NCBI RefSeq assembly: GCF_900142875.1
Contig: NZ_FRCK01000003.1
Coordinates: forward strand, 124,001-188,000
Origin: Paracoccus solventivorans
GTDB taxonomy: Bacteria; Pseudomonadota; Alphaproteobacteria; Rhodobacterales; Rhodobacteraceae
Direction: 5' to 3'
DNA length: 64,000 nt
The position numbers and the translations under genes are program-made. Under the pieces are notes generated by a model, which was not told where the DNA came from, did no database searches, and worked only from the letters and a program-made list of their open reading frames with translations. Numbering within the stretch: the first letter of the stretch is position 1; each line of letters starts with the position of its first letter. This document shows, in pieces, positions 41,353-50,810 of the stretch.

Positions 41353-41457
41353 GCGGGGCTGTCCTTTTGCGGCGGTCTTGCAGGGGGCGATGCGTCCGGG
41401 AGGGCGGTCGGTCGGCAGGGTCCCCGGGCCGCGCGTGCCGCGCCGCCCGGGTCCTTG

Positions 41458-42057
41458 TCAGGCAGCCGGCTTGGGCGCGGCCGGGGTGGCGGCGGCCTTG
41501 GCGGATGGCGCGCCCGAGGCGGGGGTAGCCGCGGCAGGGGCTGCCGGCGCGGCGCAGCCGTTATAGGTCTGGCCGCCGGCGCGGACCAGCGCGCTCAGCT
41601 TCTGCTTGCCGCAATCGGCGCTCTGGATGCGCAGGACAAAGGGCTGCCCGCCCAGCGTGCCGATATATTCGACGCCGCCCGACCACGGGATGCGCCGCAC
41701 CTCGACCTGGCGGGCGGCCGCGCCCTCGGGCTGGAACCGCGCCGTGCTGCCGCTGACCGAGGCCGCCCAGCCCTCGCCCCCGGCCACCAGATCGGTGACG
41801 GCCAGGGTGCGGGCCTCGGCGGTGGCGACCTTGGCGGTCGGGCCGGGGATTTCCAGCGGCTGCTGGGTCGGAGAGCCGCCGGTCGGTTCCGGGATATGCG
41901 GCGGTGCGGGCTCGGCCGGGGCCTCTGCCACCGGCTCGGGCTTGTCCCAGGGCATCCGCATGTCGTCGCCGCAAGCGGCCAGCGCCAGCGGCGCGGCCAG
42001 CAGGGCCACGCGCATGAAGGGGCGCGCAAGGGGGCGCAGGTTAGGGCGCAAGGTCAT
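41458..42057 (-). CDS. Lipoprotein, unknown function
   Basis: 199 residues. Lipobox LALAAC after a basic leader; an internal ATG at 42015 is an alternative start, and neither has a strong ribosome site. A Pro-rich linker leads to a small domain at ~75-165 (TLAVTDLVAGGEGWAASVSG, GGVEYIGTLGGQPFVLRIQS, DCGKQKLSALVRAGG with a further Cys in YNGC). The tail is Ala/Pro-rich. It lies 105 bases upstream of yjbH on the same strand and could belong to the polymer export unit. Confidence 0.65.
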   Translation of the reverse strand: MTLRPNLRPLARPFMRVALLAAPLALAACGDDMRMPWDKPEPVAEAPAEPAPPHIPEPTGGSPTQQPLEIPGPTAKVATAEARTLAVTDLVAGGEGWAASVSGSTARFQPEGAAARQVEVRRIPWSGGVEYIGTLGGQPFVLRIQSADCGKQKLSALVRAGGQTYNGCAAPAAPAAATPASGAPSAKAAATPAAPKPAA

Positions 42058-42163
42058 CTCGATACTGTCCCACAGCCGGTTTTTCCCCCAGCCTTAGCCA
42101 GCAGCCCCGCCAGTGACAAGCATTTGCGCAGCCGCGAGCGGTCGATGGGCAGGGTTTTAGCCA

Positions 42164-43546
42164 TCAACAGTTCGGGACATTGACCGCCAGCCCGCCCAGC
42201 GAGGTCTCCTTGTATTTCTCGCTCATGTCGCGGCCGGTCTGGCGCATGGTCTCGATCGCGGCGTCCAGCGGCACGAAATGCGCGCCGTCGCCGCGCAGCG
42301 ACAGGCTGGCGGCGCTGACCGCCTTGATCGCGCCCAGCCCGTTCCTTTCGATGCAGGGCACCTGCACCAGCCCGCGCACCGGGTCGCAAGTCATGCCCAG
42401 GTGATGCTCCAGCGCGATTTCGGCGGCATTTTCCACCTGCGCGGGCGTGCCGCCCAGCACCGCCGCCAGCCCGGCGGCGGCCATGGCAGAGGCCGAACCC
42501 ACCTCGGCCTGACAGCCGGCCTCGGCGCCCGAGATCGAGGCGTTGTGCTTGACCAGCCCGCCCACCGCCGCCGCGGTCAGCAGAAACATGCCCAGATCAC
42601 GTTCAGAAGCGCCGGGCACATGGTCCAGCCAGTAGCGGATCACCGCCGGCACCACCCCGGCGGCGCCGTTGGTGGGGGCGGTGACCACCTGCCCGCCGGC
42701 GGCGTTTTCCTCGTTCACCGCCATGGCATAGGTGGACATCCAGTCGTTGATGACATGGGGCGCGGTCAGGTTCTGCCCGCGCTCGGCCAATAGCGCCTGG
42801 TGGATCGCATGGGCGCGGCGGCGGATGTTCAGCCCGCCCGGCAGCGTGCCCTGCACCGCCAGCCCGCGGTCCATGCAGTCGCGCATCACCTGCCAGATCC
42901 GTGACAGCCCGGCGCGGATCTCGGCCTCGCTGCGGAACACGCGCTCGTTGGCCAGCTTCATCTGCGCGATCGACAGCCCCGATTGCGCGGCCATCGCCAG
43001 CATCTCGGCAGCGGTGGCGAAGGGATAGGGGACGCTGCTCGAGGCGTCGCTGCGCCGCTCGGCCGCGGCTTCGGCCAGCTCGGCCTCGGTCAGCACGAAG
43101 CCGCCGCCGATGGAGTAATAGGTCTCGCGCAGGATCACGTCGCCCTGCGAGTCCGTGGCCATCAGGATCATGCCGTTGGCGTGGCCGGGCAGGGGGCGGT
43201 CGTAGTCGAAGACCAGATCCGCCGCCGGGTCGAAGTGCAGCGCCCCCAGCCCCTCGGGATGCAGCAGCAGGGTGTCGCGATTGGCCGCCAGCGCCGCGTC
43301 GGCGGCGGCGCGGTCCATGGTGTCGGGGGTGAACCCGGCCAGCCCCAGGATCGTGGCCCGGTCGGTGGCATGGCCCTTGCCGGTAAAGGCCAGGCTGCCG
43401 TGCAGGCTGGCGCGCAGCCCCCGCGCCTGGAACGGCGCCGCCCGCAGCAGGTCCAGGAACCGCGCCCCCGCCACCATCGGCCCCATGGTATGGGACGACG
43501 ACGGCCCCACCCCGACCTTGAACAGATCGAACACCGACAGGAACAT
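42164..43546 (-). CDS. sdaA: L-serine ammonia-lyase (iron-sulfur serine dehydratase)
   Basis: 460 residues from the ATG at 43546 (GGAGGAG upstream). The N-terminal beta domain starts [20 protein letters not shown]. The catalytic alpha part includes [40 protein letters not shown] and [18 protein letters not shown]. Cysteines for the 4Fe-4S cluster lie in GCQAE, TCDP and PCIE. It converts L-serine to pyruvate and ammonia. Single gene. Confidence 0.95.
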   Translation of the reverse strand: MFLSVFDLFKVGVGPSSSHTMGPMVAGARFLDLLRAAPFQARGLRASLHGSLAFTGKGHATDRATILGLAGFTPDTMDRAAADAALAANRDTLLLHPEGLGALHFDPAADLVFDYDRPLPGHANGMILMATDSQGDVILRETYYSIGGGFVLTEAELAEAAAERRSDASSSVPYPFATAAEMLAMAAQSGLSIAQMKLANERVFRSEAEIRAGLSRIWQVMRDCMDRGLAVQGTLPGGLNIRRRAHAIHQALLAERGQNLTAPHVINDWMSTYAMAVNEENAAGGQVVTAPTNGAAGVVPAVIRYWLDHVPGASERDLGMFLLTAAAVGGLVKHNASISGAEAGCQAEVGSASAMAAAGLAAVLGGTPAQVENAAEIALEHHLGMTCDPVRGLVQVPCIERNGLGAIKAVSAASLSLRGDGAHFVPLDAAIETMRQTGRDMSEKYKETSLGGLAVNVPNC

Positions 43547-43697
43547 CCGGGACTCCTCCATTCCGCCTCGCCCTCGCCGGGCAGGCTAGCCGCGGGACCG
43601 GGCCTGCGCCAGCGTTTCCGCAAGCGCCGGGCGGGGGCGCCGGCGGCCGTTGGGGCCGGGGTTCCGCAGCAGCGTGGCGAAAGGGAAACACCCTTGC

Positions 43698-43721
43698 GAC
43701 AACCGGGCGCGGGCGGTTGTC
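43698..43721. promoter_or_regulatory. Perfect inverted repeat upstream of hfq
   Basis: GACAACCG and CGGTTGTC separated by 8 bases, 75 bases before the hfq start. It could be an operator or a stem-loop in the hfq leader. Confidence 0.4.
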
Positions 43722-43795
43722 ACCCCGGCTGCGCTGACCTAAACGTGAACCAGGACCGCCCGACAAACCGCACATAAAAAGAAAAGGTGTCCCGC

Positions 43796-44029
43796 ATGGC
43801 CGGCGACAAACAGAACCTTCAGGATGCGTTTCTGAACCATGTCCGCAAGGCCAAGGTCCCGGTCACCATCTTTCTGATCAACGGCGTCAAGCTGCAGGGC
43901 GTCATCACCTGGTTCGACAATTTCTGCGTGCTCCTGCGCCGCGACGGCCAGTCGCAGCTGGTCTACAAGCACGCGATCTCGACCATCATGCCGGGGCAGC
44001 CGATCAGCCTCTACGAAGGCGAGGACTGA
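43796..44029 (+). CDS. hfq: RNA chaperone Hfq
   Basis: 77 residues, typical for alphaproteobacteria. Sm1 motif [20 protein letters not shown] and Sm2 motif with [10 protein letters not shown] are intact, as is the proximal-face QNLQDAFLN. The start at 43796 follows AAAAGG. It forms hexameric rings that match small RNAs to mRNAs. hflX starts 2 bases after its stop. Confidence 0.97.
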   Translation: MAGDKQNLQDAFLNHVRKAKVPVTIFLINGVKLQGVITWFDNFCVLLRRDGQSQLVYKHAISTIMPGQPISLYEGED

Positions 44030-44031
44030 TC

Positions 44032-45438
44032 TTGCCCGAGGCGCACCAGACCGGCACCGCCCCCGCCCGCGCCTTTGTCATCCACCCCGACCTTGGCGAT
44101 CGCCGCGACCAGCGCCGCTCGCCCGATCTGGCGCTGGAAGAGGCCGTGGCGCTGGCCCGCGCCCTGCCCGCGATCGACGTGGTGGGCGCTGCGGTCGCGC
44201 GGCTGCGCAAGCCGGCGCCGGGGATGCTGTTTTCCTCGGGCAAGCTTGACGAGATGGGGGCCGAGATCGCCGCGGCCGAGGCCGATCTGGTGCTGATCGA
44301 CGGCCCGCTGACCCCGGTCCAGCAGCGCAACCTGGAAAAGCACTGGGACGTCAAGATCCTGGACCGCACCGGGCTGATCCTGGAAATCTTCGCCGACCGC
44401 GCCCGCACGCGCGAGGGCGTGCTGCAGGTGGAACTGGCGGCGCTGTCCTACCAGCGCACGCGGCTGGTGCGGGCCTGGACCCACCTCGAACGCCAGCGCG
44501 GCGGCTTCGGCTTCGTCGGCGGCCCGGGCGAGACCCAGCTCGAGGCCGACCGCCGTGCCATCGACGACCAGGTGGTGCGGCTGCGCCGGCAGCTGGAAAA
44601 GGTGGTGCGCACCCGCAGCCTGCACCGCGCCGCCCGCGCCCGCGTTCCCTATCCGATCGTGGCGCTGGTCGGCTATACCAACGCCGGGAAATCGACGCTG
44701 TTCAACCGCCTGACCGGGGCCGAAGTGCTGGCCAAGGACATGCTGTTCGCCACGCTCGACCCGACGATGCGGGCGATCCACCTGCCGTCCCCGGATGGCG
44801 AGGCGCGGGGGCGGCGGATCATCCTGTCCGACACCGTGGGCTTCATCTCGGACCTGCCGCACGAGCTGGTGGCGGCCTTCCGCGCCACGCTGGAAGAGGT
44901 GCTCGAGGCCGACCTGATCCTGCATGTGCGCGACATCAGCCACCCGGAGACCGAGGAACAGGCCGCCGATGTCGGCGACATCCTCGACGGGCTGGGGGTG
45001 GATGAGGACGTGGCGCTGATCGAGGTCTGGAACAAGATCGACGCGCTGTCGCCCGACACGCGCGCCGCGCTGCGCCGCACCGATGCGCGCCGCGCCGACG
45101 TGCAGGCGGTCAGCGCCCTGACCGGCGAGGGGCTGCCCGACCTGATCGCCGCCATCGACCACCGGCTGGCCGAGGTGCTGAACGAACACCGCGAACCCGG
45201 GGTGGTGACGCTCGACCACGCCGACGGCCGCCGCCGCGCCTGGCTGCACGCCGCGGGGGTGGTGGAACGCGAGGAGCCGGACGACAACGGCACGCGCCTG
45301 ACCGTCCGCTGGACCCGCCGCCAGCGCGAAGCCTTCGAGGCGCTGGACGGCGACCAGCCGTGCCCCGACGACCTTGACCTGGACGATGAAGAGGAACCCC
45401 GCCGCCTCGGCGGCTGGGACCCGCTGGCCAACGACTAG
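44032..45438 (+). CDS. hflX: GTPase HflX
   Basis: 468 residues with a TTG start immediately after hfq. The N-terminal nucleotide-binding domain includes SSGKLDEMGAEIAAAEADLV and QRNLEKHWDVKILDRTGLIL. The glycine-rich loop RGGFGFVGGPGETQLEADRR is the HflX signature. G1 is LVGYTNAGKSTLFN, G3 DTVGF, G4 NKID. It splits stalled or stressed ribosomes. The hfq-hflX pair is conserved widely. Confidence 0.96.
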   Translation: MPEAHQTGTAPARAFVIHPDLGDRRDQRRSPDLALEEAVALARALPAIDVVGAAVARLRKPAPGMLFSSGKLDEMGAEIAAAEADLVLIDGPLTPVQQRNLEKHWDVKILDRTGLILEIFADRARTREGVLQVELAALSYQRTRLVRAWTHLERQRGGFGFVGGPGETQLEADRRAIDDQVVRLRRQLEKVVRTRSLHRAARARVPYPIVALVGYTNAGKSTLFNRLTGAEVLAKDMLFATLDPTMRAIHLPSPDGEARGRRIILSDTVGFISDLPHELVAAFRATLEEVLEADLILHVRDISHPETEEQAADVGDILDGLGVDEDVALIEVWNKIDALSPDTRAALRRTDARRADVQAVSALTGEGLPDLIAAIDHRLAEVLNEHREPGVVTLDHADGRRRAWLHAAGVVEREEPDDNGTRLTVRWTRRQREAFEALDGDQPCPDDLDLDDEEEPRRLGGWDPLAND

Positions 45439-45559
45439 GACGGCAGAGCGCGGCGGGCGCCAAGGGGATCCTTTACTCGCAGAAAACCCGCTGCGGGAAC
45501 CGTCCGGCTGCCATTCTCACCGGCAGCTTATGCCGCAGCGCCCGACCGGGGGCTCTGCC

Positions 45560-45655
45560 CCGGGCCCCGGGATATTTCCAGACAGAAGATCGGATAGAGC
45601 GGGGCGCCACCCCGTCTTCTGTCCCCAAATATCCCCGCCGGAGGCGTCGGAGCGG
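45560..45655. repeat. Inverted intergenic repeat element
   Basis: CCCGGGATATTTCCAGACAG and its inverted counterpart (CTTCTGTCCCCAAATATCCC) face each other about 30 bases apart between hflX and ntrX, which converge here. A third copy lies at 29195-29240. It could form a long cruciform or hairpin and act as a transcript terminator. The rest of the 250-base gap shows nothing else. Confidence 0.6.
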
Positions 45656-45688
45656 TGCCGCGGGCGCGGCGCCGAGGCCCTGTCGGCC

Positions 45689-47077
45689 CTACTTGGCCAT
45701 CATCTCTTCCTCGACCCGCATCCCGCCGACGACGCCCAGCGACTTGAGCTTGCGGTGCAGCGCCGAGCGTTCCATGCCGACGAATTGCGCGGTGCGGCTG
45801 ATGTTGCCGCCGAAACGATTGATCTGGGCCAGCAGATATTCGCGCTCGAACAGCTCGCGCGCCTCGCGCAGGGCCAGCGCGGTGATCTGGGGGCCAAGCG
45901 CCAGGGCCTCGCCGTTTTCGGGGGTGGCGCCCTGGGGTTCCAGTTCCGCGGGCTGGATCGGGCCGCTGCCCTCGCCCAGGATCAGCACCCGCTCGATCAC
46001 GTTGCGCAGCTGGCGGATGTTGCCCGGCCAGCGCATCGCCTGCAGCGCCGCGACGGTTTCCTCGGGGATCGCGCGCAGCGGCAGGCCCTGGCCGGCGTGG
46101 AACTGCTCGACGAAATATTCGGCCAGCGCGGCGATGTCGTCGCGGCGCTCGGCCAGGCCGGGGACCGCGACCGGGACCACGTTCAGCCGGTCGTAAAGCT
46201 CCTGCCGGAAGCGGCCGGCGGCGATCTCGCTGCCCAGGTCGCGGGTGGTCGAGGAGATCACCCGCAGGTCCACCCGCACCTTGTCGGTGCCGCCGGCGCG
46301 CTGGAACTGCTGTTCGGTCAGCACCCGCAGGATCTTGGGCTGGGTGCCCAGCGGCATGTCCGCCACCTCGTCGAAATAGATCACCCCGCCATGGGCCTGT
46401 TCCAGCAGCCCCGGCTCGACCCCGCGCTCGGCCGATTCGCGGCCGAACAGCACCTCTTCCATCCGCTCGGGCTCGATGGTGGCGCAGGGGACGGCGACGA
46501 ACGGCCCCTCGGCGCGCGGCGACTGCGCGTGGATGTAGCGCGCCGCCAGCTCCTTGCCGGTGCCCGGCTCGCCGGTCAGCATCACCCGCCCGTTCGAGCG
46601 CGCCACCTTGTCCAGGTTGTCGCGCAGCCGCCGGAACGGCGCGGACTGGCCCAGCATCTCGGCCGCCGCGGTTTCCTTTTTCTTCAGCTGCCGGTTCTCG
46701 CGGCGCAGGCGCGAGGTTTCCATGGCCCGCGTGATCACGACCATCAGCTGGTCGATGTTGAAGGGCTTCTCGATGAAGTCGTAGGCGCCCTGCTTGATCG
46801 CCGCCACCGCGATCTCGATGTTGCCGTGCCCCGAGATGATGACCACCGGCACCGAGGGGTTGTTGCGCTTGACCTGCTTGAGGATGTCGATCCCGTCCAT
46901 CCGGCTGTCCTTGAGCCAGATGTCCAGGATCATCAGCGCCGGTTCCTCGGCGTTGATCGCGGCCAGCGCCTCGTCGGCATTGGCGGCGGTCCGGGTCGTG
47001 AACCCCTCGTCGCCGAGAATATCGGCGATGAGTTCGCGGATGTCGCGTTCGTCGTCGACGATCAGAATGTCGCTCAT
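45689..47077 (-). CDS. ntrX: Nitrogen/redox response regulator NtrX
   Basis: 462 residues. Receiver 1-120 (ILIVDDERDIRELIADILGD; phospho-Asp in LMILDIWLKDS; Lys in FIEKPFN). AAA+ domain ~145-370 with Walker A LTGEPGTGKELAARYIH and GGVIYFDEVADMP. The GAFTGA loop is missing: the text runs CATIEPERMEEVLFGRESAE. C-terminal Fis helix-turn-helix NISRTAQFVGMERSALHRKL. The ATG overlaps the ntrY stop. It is the partner of NtrY. Confidence 0.95.
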   Translation of the reverse strand: MSDILIVDDERDIRELIADILGDEGFTTRTAANADEALAAINAEEPALMILDIWLKDSRMDGIDILKQVKRNNPSVPVVIISGHGNIEIAVAAIKQGAYDFIEKPFNIDQLMVVITRAMETSRLRRENRQLKKKETAAAEMLGQSAPFRRLRDNLDKVARSNGRVMLTGEPGTGKELAARYIHAQSPRAEGPFVAVPCATIEPERMEEVLFGRESAERGVEPGLLEQAHGGVIYFDEVADMPLGTQPKILRVLTEQQFQRAGGTDKVRVDLRVISSTTRDLGSEIAAGRFRQELYDRLNVVPVAVPGLAERRDDIAALAEYFVEQFHAGQGLPLRAIPEETVAALQAMRWPGNIRQLRNVIERVLILGEGSGPIQPAELEPQGATPENGEALALGPQITALALREARELFEREYLLAQINRFGGNISRTAQFVGMERSALHRKLKSLGVVGGMRVEEEMMAK

Positions 47078-49398
47078 TTGCCTGTCGCCTCTTCTGGTTT
47101 GTGTTTGCGCGATGGCGGCAGCCGCACCGGCTGGCGTTCGCGGGGCAGTCGGATCTCGGCCATCGCGCCGCGGTGGCCGCTGGCGTCGGGGGGCGCGTCG
47201 GACAGCATCAGCGTGCCGCCGTGTTCCTCGACGATCTTCTTGACGATCGGCAGCCCCAGCCCGGTGCCGCCCTGTTTCAGCGTCACATAGGGCTCGAACA
47301 GCCGGCCGCGGTCCTCGGGCAGGCCGACGCCGTTGTCGCAGATGCGGATGGCGACGGCATCGGGGCGGGCGTCCAGCGTCACCTCGACCCGGGGGGTCCA
47401 GTCGCCGGGCGGGCGGTCCGCCAGCGCCTCGGCGGCGTTCTTCAGCAGGTTGGTGAAGACCTGCCCCATCATGCCCGCGTCGCAATCGACAATCACCGGC
47501 TGGGCGGGGATCTCTGCTGCGATCCCGCCCGAAACGGCATCCTGCTGCAGCACCACCGCCTCGCGCAGCAGCGCGGCGAGGTCGGTCTCGCGGCGGTCGG
47601 GTTCCGGCATCCGGGCAAAGCGGCTGAACTCGTCCACGATGCGGCGCAGGTCGCTGGTCTGGCGGATGATCACGTCGGTATATTGCGCCAGCGCCTCGCG
47701 GTCCTCGTCCGAGGAGGCCAGCTTGCCGAACTTGCGCCGGATGCGTTCGGCCGACAGCTGGATCGGGGTCAGCGGGTTCTTGATCTCATGCGCCACGCGC
47801 CTTGCCACGTCGCCCCAGGCGGCCATGCGCTGCGCGGTGACCAGCTCGGTCACGTCGTCGAAGGCGATCACATAGCCCGCGACGCTGCCGTCCTCGGCCA
47901 GGCGCTCGGCCATGCGCACCAGCAGGCTTTCGATATGGCCGCCGCGGTGCAGCCGCACCTCGTCCTGCACGCTGTCGGCGACCGAGCCCTGCAGGCGCTG
48001 GAACAGCGGCTCGAACTCGGGCACCACCTCCAGCAGCGGCCGGTCGTCGGCGGCGTCGGGGGTCAGAGCCAAGAGCCGCAGGGCCGAGCGGTTGACGAAA
48101 TCGATGCGCTCGTCCCTTCCCAGCCCGATCACCCCGGCGGTGACCGAGCTCAGCACGCTGTCGAACAGCCGTCGCTGGTCGTCGGCGGCACGGTAGCTTT
48201 CCACCAGTTCGACCCGCTGGCGCTTGAGCGCCTCGGTCATGCGGTTGAAGCTGAGGCCGAGGGTCTGGATCTCGTCGCCGGTGTCGGGGACGGGAACGCG
48301 CACGTCCAGGTCGCCCTCGCCCACCAGCTCGGACGCCGCGGCCAGCCGCCCGATGGGCCGGCTCAGCCGTTCGGCGAACCACAGCCCCAGCCAGATCGCG
48401 CCTGCGACCAGCAGCAGCGCAAAGGCCAGATACAGCAGCGAGAACTCGAACAGCACCCGGCTGCGGGTCTGTTCCAGCCGCTGGTATTCGCCGACCGTGG
48501 CGCGGGTGTCGTCCAGCAGCCCCAGCAGGCTGCCGTCCACGTCGCGGGTGACGTAAAGATAGCGGTTCACCAGCCGGTCCAGCCGCACCAGGGCGCGGAA
48601 CTCGTTGTTCTGCCAGTCCTCGACCAGCAGGATCCCGTCGCGGTCGACGATGCGGAACTGGTCTTCTGTCGGCTGCTCGTACCAGAAGCGATAGCTGCGG
48701 TCGCCGCGGGCGCGGATGTCGCCGGTGGCGTCGATGACATAGGCCTCGCGCAGGCCGCGCTGGATCAGGCCCTGCGCCTCGGTCAGCAGCCCGCGCAGGG
48801 TGCCGTCGTCCAGGAAGGGCGCGGCGCGGCCGGCGTCGTTCAGCACCCGCGCCAGCAGGTTGGCGTCGGCGGTCAGGTCGCGGCGGTGTTCGTCCTGATA
48901 GGCCTCGGCCGCCGACAGCGAGGTCGCAACCACCTGCTGCACCCGGCTGGAAAACCAGCCCTCGAGCCCGATATTGACGGTCAGCCCGGCGAACAGCGCC
49001 ACCAGCACCGTCGGCACCAGCGCCAGCGCGGTAAAGACGCCGACCAGCCGCATGTGCAGCCGCGAGCCGGCAGTCGCCGCCTTGCGCGCGGCCAGGATCG
49101 CCGCCATCCGCCAGCCGACCATTCCGGTCAGCAGCAGGATATAGACCAGATCGGCCAGCAGGATCAGCCGCAGCCCGGTGCTGTCGGCCTGTCCCGACAG
49201 CGGCCCCATCACCCCATAGGTCGCCACCGCCAGCACCGGCCCCAGCACGGCAAGCGACAGCGTCGCCGCGTTCTGCACGCGCCGCTGCCGGCGCAGCCGC
49301 GCCAGCCGTTCCCATGATCGTCCCGCAAGGGCGTATGCCACCACCTGCCGCCTCGCCTTTGTTTCCGCGCCGCTGTTGCCGCGGCGTTGCTGTTGCAC
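47074..49398 (-). CDS. ntrY: Sensor histidine kinase NtrY
   Basis: 774 residues, GTG start at 49398 without a good ribosome site, so the true start could be internal. Helices near 45-130 (LSLAVLGPVLAVATYGVM, ILLADLVYILLLTGMVGWRM, VGVFTALALVPTVLVALFAG) and a fourth at ~325 (LLYLAFALLLVAGAIWLGLW) bracket a periplasmic sensor. HAMP, then PAS (AGVIGLGRDERIDFVNRSAL), HisKA with VAHEIKNPLTPIQLSAERIR and HATPase (NLLKNAAEALAD, ICDNGVGLPED, GGTGLGLPIVKKI). It phosphorylates NtrX. Confidence 0.94.
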   Translation of the reverse strand: MQQQRRGNSGAETKARRQVVAYALAGRSWERLARLRRQRRVQNAATLSLAVLGPVLAVATYGVMGPLSGQADSTGLRLILLADLVYILLLTGMVGWRMAAILAARKAATAGSRLHMRLVGVFTALALVPTVLVALFAGLTVNIGLEGWFSSRVQQVVATSLSAAEAYQDEHRRDLTADANLLARVLNDAGRAAPFLDDGTLRGLLTEAQGLIQRGLREAYVIDATGDIRARGDRSYRFWYEQPTEDQFRIVDRDGILLVEDWQNNEFRALVRLDRLVNRYLYVTRDVDGSLLGLLDDTRATVGEYQRLEQTRSRVLFEFSLLYLAFALLLVAGAIWLGLWFAERLSRPIGRLAAASELVGEGDLDVRVPVPDTGDEIQTLGLSFNRMTEALKRQRVELVESYRAADDQRRLFDSVLSSVTAGVIGLGRDERIDFVNRSALRLLALTPDAADDRPLLEVVPEFEPLFQRLQGSVADSVQDEVRLHRGGHIESLLVRMAERLAEDGSVAGYVIAFDDVTELVTAQRMAAWGDVARRVAHEIKNPLTPIQLSAERIRRKFGKLASSDEDREALAQYTDVIIRQTSDLRRIVDEFSRFARMPEPDRRETDLAALLREAVVLQQDAVSGGIAAEIPAQPVIVDCDAGMMGQVFTNLLKNAAEALADRPPGDWTPRVEVTLDARPDAVAIRICDNGVGLPEDRGRLFEPYVTLKQGGTGLGLPIVKKIVEEHGGTLMLSDAPPDASGHRGAMAEIRLPRERQPVRLPPSRKHKPEEATGK

Positions 49399-49433
49399 GG
49401 GAGTTACGGAGTCCTGTGCCCTCTGTGACGCTT

Positions 49434-50810
49434 TTACATCACACGACGGCGCCGTGTCACCTGGATATCGAGCTCTGCGATCTTCTTGCGCAGGGTATTG
49501 CGATTCAGCCCCAGCAATTCGGCGCAGCGCAGCTGGTTGCCGTTGCAGGCATCCAGCGCGATCTGGATCAGCGGCCGTTCGGATTCGCGCATGATCCGGT
49601 CGTAAAGCCCGGGCGGCGGCAGGTCATTGCCGTGCAGGTCGAAATAGCGCTGCAGATGCTGCTCGACGGTCTCGGCCAGCGGCTGGCTGGGGTCGGGGCG
49701 GGGGGCGCGGGGTGCGGTGCGGGTGGCGGCCAGGGCGGCGGCGACCTCGGTCGCCTCGATGCGCGGGGCCTGGGCGGTCAGCGACAGGCGGCGCAGCAGG
49801 TTGTCCAGCTCGCGCAGGTTGCCGGGAAAGAGATGCGCCCGCAGCAGCTCCAGCGCCGCGGGGGAAAGCTCGCGCGCCTGCCCGCCGGCACGTTCCAGCA
49901 TCAGCCGCGCCAGCGCGGGCAGGTCGTCCAGCCGCTCGCGCAGCGGCGGCAGCGCCAGCACCGCCCCGGCCAGCCGGTAGTAGAGTTCCGGGCTCAGCCG
50001 CCCGGCGGCGATGTCGGCCAGCGGATCGGGGCCGGTGGTGGCGACCAGCCGCGGCGAAGGCCCCTCGGCGGGCGGCGCGTCCAGCAGCACCGCCAGCCGC
50101 AGCTGCGTGGCCGGGTCATGCGCGGCCGGGTCCTCGACGATCAGCGTGCCGCCCCGCGCCTCGGCCAGCCGGGCCGCCAGCGCCTCGGGCGGGTCGCCGG
50201 GGACCAGCGTGACCAGAGGCCCGCCGCGGCGTTCGCCCAGCATGTGCAGGGCGCGGGCCAGGGTGCTGCGCCCGGCCCCGGGCTCGGCCGCGATGACGAT
50301 GGGCAGGTCGGTGGCGACCACCCGCGCCACCTCGCGGAACAGCGCCTGCATGGCGGGGGTGGCGCCGATCAGCGCAGTGCCATCGGACGCGGCAGGGGCG
50401 GGGGCGGGGGCAGGGGCCGGCGTCGGAGCGGCGGGCGTGCGCTGGCGGCGGCGTTCCAGCCCCGCCCGCACCCGCGCCATCAGCTCGGGCAGGTCGAAGG
50501 GCTTGGGCAGGTAGTCGAACACCGCGGCCTCGGTCGCGCGGATCGCGGTCACGATCGAGTTCTGCGCCGAGATCACGATCACCGGCAGGTCGGGGCGGGC
50601 GCGGGCGATGGCGGGGATCAGGTCCAGCCCGTTGCCGTCGGGCATCATCACGTCGGTGATGACCAGATCGCCCGCGCCCTCCTCGACCCAGCGCATCAGC
50701 TGCGCCAGGCTGCCGGTGGCGTGGACGCGGCAGCCGGCGCGGGTCAGCGCCTGCGTCAGCACGATGCGGATGCCGCGGTCGTCGTCGGCGATCAGCACGG
50801 TCCCGTCCAT
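49434..50810 (-). CDS. ntrC: Nitrogen regulation response regulator NtrC (GAFTGA-less type)
   Basis: 458 residues. Receiver with phospho-Asp in DLVITDVMMPDGNGLDL and Lys in YLPKPFDLPEL. The AAA+ domain is degenerate: Walker A is AEPGAGRSTLARALH, no GAFTGA is present and Walker B reads GGTLIVEDPAAH. Fis-type HTH ACNGNQLRCAELLGLNRNTL. Rhodobacter capsulatus NtrC also lacks GAFTGA and works with the sigma-70 polymerase, so this protein probably does too. Its start overlaps the ntrB stop. Confidence 0.94.
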   Translation of the reverse strand: MDGTVLIADDDRGIRIVLTQALTRAGCRVHATGSLAQLMRWVEEGAGDLVITDVMMPDGNGLDLIPAIARARPDLPVIVISAQNSIVTAIRATEAAVFDYLPKPFDLPELMARVRAGLERRRQRTPAAPTPAPAPAPAPAASDGTALIGATPAMQALFREVARVVATDLPIVIAAEPGAGRSTLARALHMLGERRGGPLVTLVPGDPPEALAARLAEARGGTLIVEDPAAHDPATQLRLAVLLDAPPAEGPSPRLVATTGPDPLADIAAGRLSPELYYRLAGAVLALPPLRERLDDLPALARLMLERAGGQARELSPAALELLRAHLFPGNLRELDNLLRRLSLTAQAPRIEATEVAAALAATRTAPRAPRPDPSQPLAETVEQHLQRYFDLHGNDLPPPGLYDRIMRESERPLIQIALDACNGNQLRCAELLGLNRNTLRKKIAELDIQVTRRRRVM

